DNA of 64,000 nt, from contig NZ_CP109131.1 of the NCBI RefSeq assembly GCF_035917995.1, forward strand, positions 6,448,001-6,512,000. The letters are read 5' to 3'. The notes under the pieces were generated by a model. It saw only the letters and a program-made list of their open reading frames with translations. It was not told where the DNA came from and did no database searches. Every line of letters starts with the position of its first letter. Position 1 is the first letter of the stretch. This document shows positions 46,701-58,700 of the stretch, piece by piece. A program made the position numbers and the translations under genes. This DNA comes from Streptosporangium sp. NBC_01755. Lineage in GTDB: Bacteria > Actinomycetota > Actinomycetes > Streptosporangiales > Streptosporangiaceae.

Positions 46701-49700
46701 CGCGCCCGATTCGGTCGGCTCGTCCGGCGGTACCGCGTTGAGTCCCGGCGGGACGGTACTGATCACCGGTGGGACCGGCGCCCTGGGCGCGGCCACCGCG
46801 CGGTGGCTGGTACGCGGCGGCGTCACGCACCTCGTGCTGACCAGCCGGCGCGGCATGGACGCCCCCGGGGCGTCGGAGCTGCGCGACGAGCTGCTCGCGC
46901 TGGGTGCCGAGGTGAGCGTCGTCGCCTGCGACGTGGCCGATCGCGACGCGCTGGCCGCCGTGCTGGCCACGATCCCGGCCGAGCACCCGCTCACCGGGAT
47001 CGTCCACGCGGCCGGGGTGGGGGAGGCCGTCGCGCCCCTTGAGCAGGCGGACGCCGTCACCTTCGCCGAGGTGATGACGGCGAAGGTGGCCGGCGCCGCC
47101 AACCTGGACGACCTGCTCGGAGATCGCGAGCTCGACTTCTTCGTACTGTTCTCCTCGATCGCCGGGGTGTGGGGCAGCGCGGGGCAGGGCGCCTACGCGG
47201 CGGCCAACGCCTACCTCGACGCGCTGGCCGAGCACCGGCGTGCGCGCGGTCTCGCCACGACGTCGGTGGCCTGGGGCGCGTGGGCCGAAGCCGGCATGGC
47301 CACGGCGGAGAACATGGCCGACTACCTGCTCAGGCGCGGGTTGGCCTTCCTGCCGCCCGATCTCGCGATCGGCGAGCTGAGCCGGGCGGCCGGCGGCCGG
47401 GACGCGGTGGTGACGGTCGCCGACGTCGACTGGGACCGGTTCTATCCGATCTTCACCTCGACCCGGCCCAGCCACCTGTTCAGCGAGCTCGCGGAGGTCA
47501 GGGCACAGCACGAGAGCGAGGACGGGGCAGGGGCCTCCGGCGACCCCGAATTCGTCGCGCGGCTGCGGCACCTGGCCGGGAAGGAGCAGCGGCGCAGGCT
47601 GCTGGATCTGGTACGCGCCGAGGTGGCGGCCGTGCTGGGGCACGCCTCGGCCGAGTCGGTCTCCGAGCGGCGTGCCTTCCGCGAGCTGGGTTTCGACTCG
47701 CTGACCGCGGTGGAGCTGAGAAAGCGGCTTGTCGCGGTGACCGGCCTGGCGTTGCCGAGCACGCTGGTGTTCGATCACCCGAACCCGGCGGCACTGGTGG
47801 AGTTCCTGCGGTCGCGGGTCGTGGGCTCGGCGGACGCGGTGGGTGCGGACGCCGCCGGGGTTCCGGTCGCCGTCCACGCCGACGAACCGATCGCGATCAT
47901 CGGGATGGCCTGCCGGTTCCCCGGTGGCGTCGGCTCTCCCGAACAGCTGTGGGAACTGATGGCCGACGGGGTCGACGCGATCTCCGGATTCCCCGCCGAC
48001 CGGGGCTGGGACGCGGAAGGGCTCTACGACCCCGACCCCGATCACTCCGGCACGACGTACTCGGTCGAAGGGGGGTTCCTGCACGACGCCGGCGACTTCG
48101 ACCCCGGGTTCTTCGGGATCTCACCGCGCGAGGCGCTGACCATGGACCCGCAGCAGCGGCTGCTGCTGGAGACCGCGTGGGAGGCCATCGAGCGGGCCGG
48201 GATCGATCCCTTGGCGCTGCGCGGCCACTCGACCGGCACGTTCATCGGCTCCAGCTACCAGGAGTACGGCTCGGACGCCGCCGATGCCGAGGGATACCAG
48301 GTCACCGGCACCATCCCGAGCGTGCTGTCCGGCCGGCTGTCGTACGTACTCGGCCTGGAGGGGCCGGCGGTCACGGTCGACACGGCATGCTCGTCGTCGC
48401 TGGTGGCGCTGCACCTGGCCTGCCAGTCGCTGCGTAACGGCGAGAGCTCGCTCGCCCTGGCGGGCGGCGTGACGGTGATGACCACCCCGGCCGCCTTCGT
48501 GGCGTTCAGCCGCCAGCGGGCCCTGGCCGCCGACGGCCGGTGCAAGGCGTTCTCCGACGCGGCCGACGGGATGAGCCTGGCGGAAGGGGCCGGCCTGCTC
48601 CTGGTGGAGCGGCTGTCCGACGCGCGGCGCAACGGCCACCCGATCCTTGCGGTGGTGCGCGGTTCGGCGGTGAACCAGGACGGTGCGTCCAACGGGCTGA
48701 CCGCGCCCAACGGCCCCTCCCAGCAGCGGGTGATCCGGAAGGCCCTGGTAGGCGCGCGGCTGTCCCCGGCCGAGGTCGACGCGATCGACGCGCACGGCAC
48801 GGGTACGGGCCTGGGCGACCCCATCGAGGTCCAAGCCCTCCTCGCCACGTACGGGCAGGACCGGGAGCACCCGCTGCTGCTCGGGTCGATCAAGTCGAAC
48901 ATCGGCCACACACAGTCCGCGGCGGGCGTGGCCAGTGTGATCAAGATGGTCATGGCGATGCGGCATGGGGTGCTGCCCAAGACGTTGCACATGGGCACGC
49001 CGTCGTCCCACGTGGACTGGACGGCGGGCGCGGTCGAGCCGCTGACCGAGGCCATGCCGTGGCCGGAGACCGGACGGCCGCGCCGGGGGGCGGTGTCCTC
49101 CTTCGGGATCAGCGGCACGAACGCCCACGCGATCCTCGAACAGGCGCCGGACGCGGAGGAACCGGCCGGCGACGTCGTGCTCGCCGGTCCCGGTGCCCAT
49201 CCGGATTCCAGCGCGACCGCAGGCCCCAACGCCGATGCCGCCGCTTCCGTTCCCGTTCCCGTTCCCGTTCCCGTTCCCGGTGCCGGTGCCGGTGCGGGGG
49301 CGGGTGCCGGTGCGGTGCCGTGGGTGGTGTCGGGCAGGACGGCGGAGGCGCTGCGCGCACAGGCGCGGCGGCTGGCCTCGCACGTGGCCGACCTCGGTGA
49401 GCTCGATCCGGCCGCCGTGGGCTTCTCGCTGGTGACGTCGAGGTCGGCGTTCGAGCACCGCGCGGTCGTGGTGGGCGGTGACCGCGACGCGCTCTCCGCC
49501 GCGGTGCGGGCGGTGGCCGCGGGCGAGCCCGCGCCGGGCGCGACCCAGGGAGTGGCGGACGTCGAGGGCAAGACGGTCTTCGTGTTCCCGGGGCAGGGCG
49601 CGCAGTGGGCCGGTATGGGCGCCCTGCTGCTGGAGCAGTCCCCCGTGTTCGCCGAGCGTATCGCCGAGTGCGGCCTGGCCTTGAGCCGGCATGTCGACTG

Positions 49701-52700
49701 GTCGCTGATCGACGTGCTGCGCCAGGCGGAGGGCGCGCCGTCGCTGGACCGGGTGGACGTCGTGCAGCCGGTGTCGTTCGCGGTGATGGTCTCGCTGGCG
49801 GCGATGTGGCGTGCCCATGGGGTGGAGCCCGACGCGGTGATCGGGCACTCCCAGGGTGAGATCGCCGCCGCCTGCGTGGCGGGCGCGCTGTCTCTGGACG
49901 ATGCCGCCCAGGTGGTGGCGGTGCGCAGCCAGGCCATCGCGCGGCGGCTGGCCGGCGCCGGAGGGATGATGTCGGTCTCGCTTCCGGTGCCGGACATCGA
50001 GGAGAGGCTGCGCCCCTGGGGCGAGCGGATCTCGATCGCGGCGGTCAACGGGCCGCGTTCGGTTGTGGTGTGCGGCGACCCCGACGCGCTCGATGAGCTG
50101 TCGCGGCGGTTGACCGAGGAGGGCGTGCGGACCCGGCGGGTCGCGGTCGACTACGCGTCGCACTCGGCCCATGTCGAGCGGCTCCAGGAGGAGCTGCCGC
50201 AGGCCCTGTCGGCGATCCGGCCGGAGCGGGCCGAGGTGCCGTTCCTGTCCACGGTGACCGAGGACTGGCTGGACGGCACGGAGCTGGACGCGGACTACTG
50301 GTACCGCAACCTGCGGCAGGCCGTCCGGTTCGAACCCGCTGTGCGGTGCCTGCTGGACGCCGGGTACCGGGCGTTCATTGAGGTCGGCCCGCACCCGGTG
50401 CTGACCGGCGCGATCCAGGAGACGGCCGAGGAGGCAGCTGGGACCGCGGCGGGCACAGTGGTCGCCGGGACTCTGCGCCGCGACCAGGGCGGCGCGGAGC
50501 GCTTCCTGACCTCCCTGGCGGAGGTGTTCGTGCGCGGCGTGCCGATCGACTGGCAGGCGGCCTTCGACGGCACGGGCGCCCGCCGGGTGGAGCTGCCGAC
50601 GTACGCCTTCCAGCGGAAGCGGTTCTGGATACAGCGCGCCGAGGCGCGGACGACCGGCGCGGCGGACCCGGCGGACGAGCGCTTCTGGGCGGCGGTGGAG
50701 CAGGAGGACCTTGACTCGCTGGCTTCGGGGCTGGACGTGGGCACGGGGGCACTGGCCGCGGTGGTACCCGCGCTGTCCTCCTGGCGTCGCCGGCAACGGG
50801 CCCGGTCCACCGTGGACTCCTGGCGCTACCGCGTCGCGTGGCGGCCGGTGACCGGCCTCGCCTCCACCCCCCTGTCGGGCACGTGGCTGCTCGTCACCAC
50901 AGAGGGTCTCGCCGGGGATGACGTCGCCGACGCGCTGACCGCGCACGGCGCGCGGGTCCGCAGGGTCGTGCTCGACGAGTCGTGCACGGATCGCGTTCTG
51001 CTGGCGCGCGCGCTGACCGGCGTGCCGGCCGGTGCGCCGGGCGATGCCGGGGCACCGGGCGCCGGGCCGGACGCCTCGCTCGACGAGGGGGAGCACGTCT
51101 CCGGCGTGGTGTCCCTGCTGGCCCTGGCCGAACAGCCCACCGATCGATACCCGGAGCTGGCCACCGGCCTGGCACTGACCGTCGCGCTCGTGCAGGCCCT
51201 GGGCGACGTGGACATCGACGCGCCGCTGTGGTGTCTCACCCGCGGTGCGGTCTCAACCGGCAGGTCGGATCCGGTGACCAACCCCATCCAGGCGCAGGTC
51301 CACGGCGTGGGCTGGACGGCCGCGCTGGAGCACCCGCGACGATGGGGCGGCCTGGTCGACCTGCCTGGGACGCTCGACCAGCGCGCGGCGCGGCGCCTGG
51401 CGAGCGTCCTGGCCGGCGGCGGCGGCGAGGACCAGCTCGCGATCCGGCCCGCCGGCCTGTTCACCCGACGGGTGGTGCCGGCGCCGGTATCGGCGGCGGA
51501 CCGGGAGCCGGCGCGCAGCTGGACGCTGCGCGGGACCACCCTGGTGACCGGCGGCACCGGAACGCTCGCCCCGCACCTGGCCCGCTGGCTCGCGGCCGAG
51601 GGGGCCGAGCACGTGGTGCTGACCAGCCGCCGTGGCATGGACGCTCCCGGCGCGGCCGAGCTGCTGGCGGAGCTGGCCGAGCTCGGCACGGCCGCCACGA
51701 TGATGGCGTGTGACGTGTCCGATCGCGACTCCGTCGCCGACCTGCTCGCACGGTTGCGGGCGGAGGGCCACGTCGTCCGTGCGGTGGTGCACGCCGCCGC
51801 CTCCATCGAGCTGCACACCCTGCAGGACACCACCGTCGAGGCGTTCGCCGAGGTGGTGCGGGCCAAGGTCACCGGCGCCCGGCACCTGGACGAGCTGCTG
51901 GACACGGACGAACTCGACGCCTTCGTGCTGTTCTCCTCGACGGCGGGGATGTGGGGCAGCGGGCGGCACGCGGCGTACGTGGCGGGCAACGCCTTCCTCG
52001 GCGCGCTGGCGGAGAACCGGCGTGCCCGGGGACTGCCGGCCACGTCGATCTCCTGGGGCATCTGGTCGGACGACCGCGAGCTCGGGCGGGTCGATCCCGA
52101 GCAGATCCGGCGCAGCGGGCTCGTGTTCATGGAGCCGGCCCTGGCGCTCGAAGGGTTCCGGCAGGTGCTGGCCGGCGAGGAGACCGTGCTGGCGATCGCC
52201 GACATCGACTGGGAGCGGTACTTCCCGGTCTTCACCTCCGTACGGCCGAGCCGGCTGTTCAGCGAGGTGCCCGCCGTACGGCGGCTGGCCGAAACCGCCG
52301 AGCGGCCGGCCGTCGCCGCGAGCGATGGGGAATTCGTCACCCGGCTGCGCGGGCTGCCGGCGTCCGAACGGGACCGCCTGCTGCTGGAGCTGGTGCGGGC
52401 CCAGGCGGCGACCGCGCTGGGCCACGCCTCAGCCGACGCCGTCGCCGGGCGGCAGGCGTTCCGCGACATGGGCTTCGACTCGGTGACCGCGGTCGATCTG
52501 CGCAACCGGCTGGCCAATGCGACGGGCCTGACGCTGCCCAGCACGCTGGTGTTCGACCACCCGAACCTGGAGGCGCTGGCGGAGTTCCTGCGCGCCGAGA
52601 TCGCCGGGACGCAGGCCGGACCGGTGGCCGTGGCCGGCCCGGCGCGGGGCGCCTCGGACGAGCCGATCGCGATCATCGGGATGGCCTGCCGCTACCCGGG

Positions 52701-55700
52701 CGGGGTCCGGTCGCCGGAGCAGCTGTGGCAGATCGTGCTCGACGGCGTCGACGCCGTCTCCGAGTTCCCCGGCAACCGTGGCTGGGACGCCGAGGGGCTT
52801 TACCACCCGGACCCGGAGCGCACCGGCAAGACGTACTCGACACAGGGCGGCTTCCTCCACGACGCGATGGAGTTCGACGCCGACTTCTTCGGGATCTCGC
52901 CGCGTGAGGCGCTGGCGATGGATCCGCAGCACCGGCTGGTGCTGGAGACGGCGTGGGAGGCCGTCGAGCGGGCCGGGATCGCCCCCTCGGCGCTGCGGGG
53001 CAGCCTGACCGGCACCTTCATCGGTTCCAGCTACGCGGACTACAGCGCGGCGATGACCGGGCAGGGGGAGGGCCTGGAAGGTCACCTGGTCACCGGCACC
53101 GTGCCGAGCGTGCTGTCCGGCCGGGTGTCGTACCTGTTCGGGCTGGAGGGCCCGGCCGTCACGATGGACACGGCGTGCTCGTCGTCGCTGGTGGCGCTGC
53201 ACATGGCCTGCCGGTCGCTGCGTGACGGCGAGAGCTCACTGGCACTGGCCGGTGGGGTGACCGTGATGTCCACCCCCGATGCCTTCATCGGGTTCAGCCG
53301 GCAGCGGGCCATGGCCCCCGACGGCCGGTGCAAGGCGTACTCCGACTCGGCGGACGGGATGTGCCTGGCCGAGGGCGTCGGCCTGCTGCTGGTGGAGCGG
53401 CTGTCCGACGCCGAGCGCAACGGGCACCCGATTCTCGCGGTCATCCGCGGGTCGGCGATCAACCAGGACGGCGCCTCCAACGGACTCACCGCGCCCAACG
53501 GCCCGTCGCAGCAGCGGGTGATCACGCAGGCGCTGGCCAACGCCGGGGTGTCGCCGACGGAGGTCGACGTCGTCGAGGGCCACGGGACCGGGACGGCGCT
53601 GGGCGACCCGATCGAGGCGCACGCGCTGCTCGCGACCTACGGCCAGGACCGGGACGCGGACCGTCCGCTGCTGCTGGGGTCGGTCAAGTCCAATATCGGG
53701 CACACCCAGATGGCGTCCGGTGTGGCCGGCGTGATCAAGATGGTCATGGCGATGCGGCACGGCCTGCTGCCCAGGACGCTGCACGTGGACGAGCCGTCCT
53801 CGCACGTGGACTGGTCCAGCGGCGCCATCGAGCTGCTCACCGAGCCGAGGGAATGGGTGCGCGCCGGGCACCCGCGCCGGGCCGCGGTGTCGTCGTTCGG
53901 ACTCAGCGGCACCAACGCCCACGCGGTGCTCGAAGAGGCGCCGCCCACCGCCGCCCGGGTCCGGGAGGCCGAGCCCGTCGTCGTCCCCGTGCTGGTGTCG
54001 GGCAAGAACGAGCAGGCCCTGCGCTACCAGGCGGGGCGGCTGCTGTCCCTGCTGGAGGAGTCGCCCGGTCTCCACCCCACAGACGTCGCCTTCTCCCTGG
54101 CGACCTCGCGGTCGCACCTTGACCAACGCGCGGCGCTGATCGGGCGGGAGCGCCAGGAGATCATCGACGGGTTGCGGGCGCTGGCCGAAGAGCCGCTGGA
54201 CGGCGCCGTCGTTTCGGGGGCCGTCGTCCACGGCCCCCGAAACGACGGCGCCGCCCGCGGTTCCCTGGCCTTCATGTTCACCGGCCAGGGCGGCCAGCGC
54301 GCGGAGATGGGCCGGGAGCTGTACGACCGCTTCCCGGCGTTCGCGGACGCGCTCGACGAGGCGCTGTCCCACCTGGACGCGGATCTGGATCGCCCGCTGC
54401 GCGAGGTGCTGTTCGCCCCGGCGGGTACGGCGGAGGCCGCCCTGCTGGACGAGACCGGCTACACCCAGCCGGCGCTGTTCGCCTTCGAGGTGGCCCTGTT
54501 CCGCCTGCTGGAGTCCTGGGGAGTCAGGCCTGACTACCTCACGGGGCACTCGATCGGGGAGATCACCGCGGCGCACGTCGCCGGAGTGCTGTCACTGCCG
54601 GACGCGTGCACCCTGGTGGCGGCCCGTGCCCGCCTGATGCAGGCGTTGCCCGCCGGTGGGGCGATGGTCGCGCTGGAGGCCGGCGAGGAGGAGGTGCTCC
54701 CGCTGCTGGCCGGGAGCGAGCAGCAGGTCTCGATCGCGGCGGTCAACGGCCCGGCGTCGCTGGTCGTCGCCGGCGAGGAGGAAGTCGTCCTGAAGATCGC
54801 GGCGCGGTTCACCGCCGAAGGACGCAGGACCAGGCGGCTCCAGGTCTCCCACGCGTTCCACTCCCCGCGAATGGACGCCATGCTCGACGACTTCGGCCGG
54901 GTCGCGCGAGGCCTGTCGTACGCGCCCCCGGAGATTCCGGTCGTCTCGAACGTGACGGGTGAGGCGGCGACCGCGGAGCAGCTCTGCTCCCCCGAATACT
55001 GGGTGGCGCACATCCGCCGGCCGGTCCGCTTCGCGGACGGCGTGCGGTGGCTGGCCGAGCAGGGTGTCGCCACCTTCCTCGAACTCGGGCCCGACGCCGT
55101 TCTCACGGCCCTCGCCGCCGACTGCCTCACCGACCGGCCCGGCACGCATCCGATCCCGGTGTCGCGCCGGGATCGTGCCGAGGAGCAGGCCATCACCACC
55201 GCGATGGCCCGGCTGCACGTCCATGGCTTCGCCGTGGACTGGCGAGGGTTCTTCACCGGCACCGGCGCCGAGACGGTCGACCTGCCGACCTACGCCTTCC
55301 AGCACCGGCGGTTCTGGCCGGACACCGTGGCGTCCGGCACACGCGCGCCCGGCGGTACGGCGGACGCCGGCTTCTGGGACGCCGTCGAGCGCGGCGACGT
55401 GGCGGCGCTGTCGGAGGGGCTGGACGTCGACGGCGACGCGCTGGAGGCGTTGCTCCCGGCGCTGTCCTCGTGGCGCCGTGACCGCCGGGAGCGCTCCGCC
55501 GTGGACGGCTGGCGGTATCGGACCGTCTGGAAGCCGCTGTCCGAGTCGGCGCCCACCTCGACGGCCACGCCCTCCGCGCGGGTACGGGGCCGGTTGCTCG
55601 TGGTGGTCCCGGCGCGGCCGGCGGGTGATGAGTGGGTGACCTCGCTGGCGGGCGCGCTGGGCGCGGAGACCGACCGGATCGAGGTCGGCGACACCGACCG

Positions 55701-58700
55701 GGCGGAACTGGCCGCGCGCCTGCGAAAGCTGTGTTCCGACGGTTCCAGGCCCGCCGCGGTCGTGTCGCTGCTGGCACTGGACGAGCACGACCTCGCCGGG
55801 TATCCAGGGGTTCCGGCCGGTCTCGCGCTGACGGTCGCGCTGGCGCAGGCGCTCGGTGACGCCGGGGCCGACGTCCCCCTGTGGTGTGTGACCCGTGGCG
55901 CGGTGTCGGTGGGGCGTTCGGAACAGGTGTCCAGGCCGGTGCAGGCCGCCGTGTGGGGTCTCGGCCGGACCGCGGCGATGGAGCAGCCGAGGCTGTGGGG
56001 CGGGCTGGTGGACCTGCCGGAGACCCTCGACCCCGTCACCGTCTCCCGCCTGGTCGGCGTGCTGTCCGATGCTCAGGGGCACGGCGAGGACCAGCTCGCC
56101 GTACGTCGCTCCGGGGTGTTCGGCCGACGGCTGGTGCGCGCTCCGCTCGGCGAGGAGCTCGCCGGGCGGGAGGCCGCCTCACCGGGCGCCGCGCGGATCG
56201 CCGCGGGCACCGTACTGATCACGGGAGGCACGGGAGGACTGGGGACCCACCTCGCCCGCTGGGCGGCCGGCGCCGGTGCCGCGCACGTCCTGCTGGTCGG
56301 CCGCCGCGGACCGGACGCCCCGGGCGCGACCGAACTGCGGGACGAGCTGGCCGGCCTCGGCGCCCAGGTCAGCGTCGTGGCCTGCGACGTCGCCGATCGC
56401 GACGCCCTGGCCGCCGTGCTGGCCGGGATCCCGCAGGAACGGCCGCTGGCCGCGGTCTTCCACGCGGCGGGAGTGGTCGACGACGGAATGCTGGACGGAA
56501 TGACGCCGGAGCACCTCTCCTCGGTCCTGCGGGCGAAGGCCGTCGCCGCACTCAACCTGCACGAACTGACCGAGCGGCTGGACCTGCCGGCGTTCGTGCT
56601 GTTCTCGTCCACGGCCGCGACCTTCGGCGCCGCGGGCCAGGCCAACTACGCGGCCGCCAACGCCGTGCTCGACGCGCTGGCGGAGCACCGGCGCGGGCTG
56701 GGCCTCCCGGCGACGTCGATCGCCTGGGGCCCGTGGGCCGGGGCCGGCATGGCGGCGGACGACGCCGTGGTGGAGAACCGGATGCGCCGGGTCGGCCTGG
56801 AGATGATGCCTCCGGACCTGGCGATCCGTGCGCTGCGGCAGGCGATCGAGCACGAGGACACGACGCTGACCGTCGTCGACGTCGACTGGCCTCGCTTCGT
56901 CGCCGCCTTCGCCGCGATCCGGCGCCATCCGCTGGTGAGCGACCTGCCTGAGGTGATCGCGGCCGCCGGGGCGACCGAGGGCGGAGCCATCGGCACCGGG
57001 GCGGACGGGGCCGTCACGACGGAGCGGGCGTTCCGGCGGCGGCTGGCCGACCTGCCCGCCGCCGAGCGGAGCCGGGCCGTACTGGACCTGCTGCGCGGCC
57101 GGGTGGCCGCGGTACTCGGCCACGCCGACACGGACGGCGTCGCGCCGGACCGCCCGTTCAAGGATCTGGGGTTCGACTCGCTGACCACGGTCGAACTGCG
57201 CAACGCGCTGGCGGCGACGACGGGGCTGACCCTGCCCGCGACGCTGGTGTACGACTATCCCACCCCCAGCGCGCTGGCGGATTTCCTGCTGGCCGAACTG
57301 CTCGGCTCGATGCCGCACGAGGAGTCGCGGCCCGGGTCGCGGGCCGTGACGGCACACGCCGCCGACGACCCCATCGTGATCGTCGGCATGAGCTGCCGGT
57401 TCCCCGGCGGGGTGAGCTCCCCCGAGGAGCTGTGGCGGCTGCTGGTGGACGGAAGGGAGGGCGTCTCCTCGTTCCCCGATGATCGGGGATGGGACCTGGA
57501 GGCGCTCGCCGGAGGGATGTCGGCCACGAGCCTCGGCGGCTTCCTGCGGGACGCGACCGAGTTCGACGCCGAGTTCTTCGGCATCTCACCGCGTGAGGCG
57601 CTGGCGATGGATCCGCAGCAGCGCCTGGTGCTGGAGGCGTCCTGGGAGGCGCTGGAGCGGGCCGGCATCGATCCCCTCGACCTGCGGGGCAGCGACGGCG
57701 GCGTCTTCGTGGGCACCAACGGCCAGGACTACGTCGGCCTGCTCAAGAGTTCCGGCGCGGACGTGCAGGGGCACGTGGCCACCGGCACCACGGCGAGCGT
57801 CATGTCAGGGCGGCTGTCCTACACGCTGGGGCTGGAGGGGCCCGCGATCACCGTCGACACCGCGTGCTCGTCCTCCCTGGTCGCCCTTCACTGGGCCGCG
57901 CAGGCCCTGCGCGGCGGGGAGTGCTCGCTGGCACTGGTGGGCGGTGTCTCGGTGATGTCGACCCCGGACTCGTTCGTCGAGTTCAGCGTCCAGGGCGGTC
58001 TGGCCCCCGACGGGCGGTGCAAGGCGTTCTCCGATTCGGCTGACGGCACCGGCTGGTCGGAAGGCGTCGGCGTGCTCGTGCTGAAACGCCTGTCGGACGC
58101 GCGGCGGGGCGGTCATCCGATCCTCGCCGTCGTACGCGGGTCGGCGGTGAACCAGGACGGGGCGTCGAACGGGTTGACCGCGCCGAACGGCCCGTCGCAG
58201 CAGCGGGTGATCCGGCAGGCACTGGCCGCGGCGGGGCTGTCCCCGGCAGAGGTCGACGCGGCCGAGGCGCACGGCACCGGCACGGCGCTGGGCGACCCGA
58301 TCGAGGCACAGGCCCTGCTGGCGACGTACGGCCAGGAGCGGGACCACCCGCTCCTGCTGGGGGCGATCAAGTCCAACCTCGGCCACACGCAGGCGGCGGC
58401 GGGTGTCGCCGGTGTGATCAAGATGGTGCTGGCCATGCGGCACGGCATGCTGCCCAAGACGTTGCACGTCGAGGTGCCGACGTCGCACGTGAACTGGTCG
58501 TCCGGGGCCGTCGAGCTGCTGACCGAGCCTCAGCGGTGGACGCGGAAGGAGCGACCGTTGCGGGCCGGCGTCTCCGCCTTCGGGATCAGCGGCACCAACG
58601 CCCACGTCATCCTGGAGCAGGCGCCCCTGGACGAGCGGTCCCCCGATGAGCGGTTCCCCGGCGAGGGGTTCCCCGGTGAGCGGTCCCCCGGCGAGCGGTC

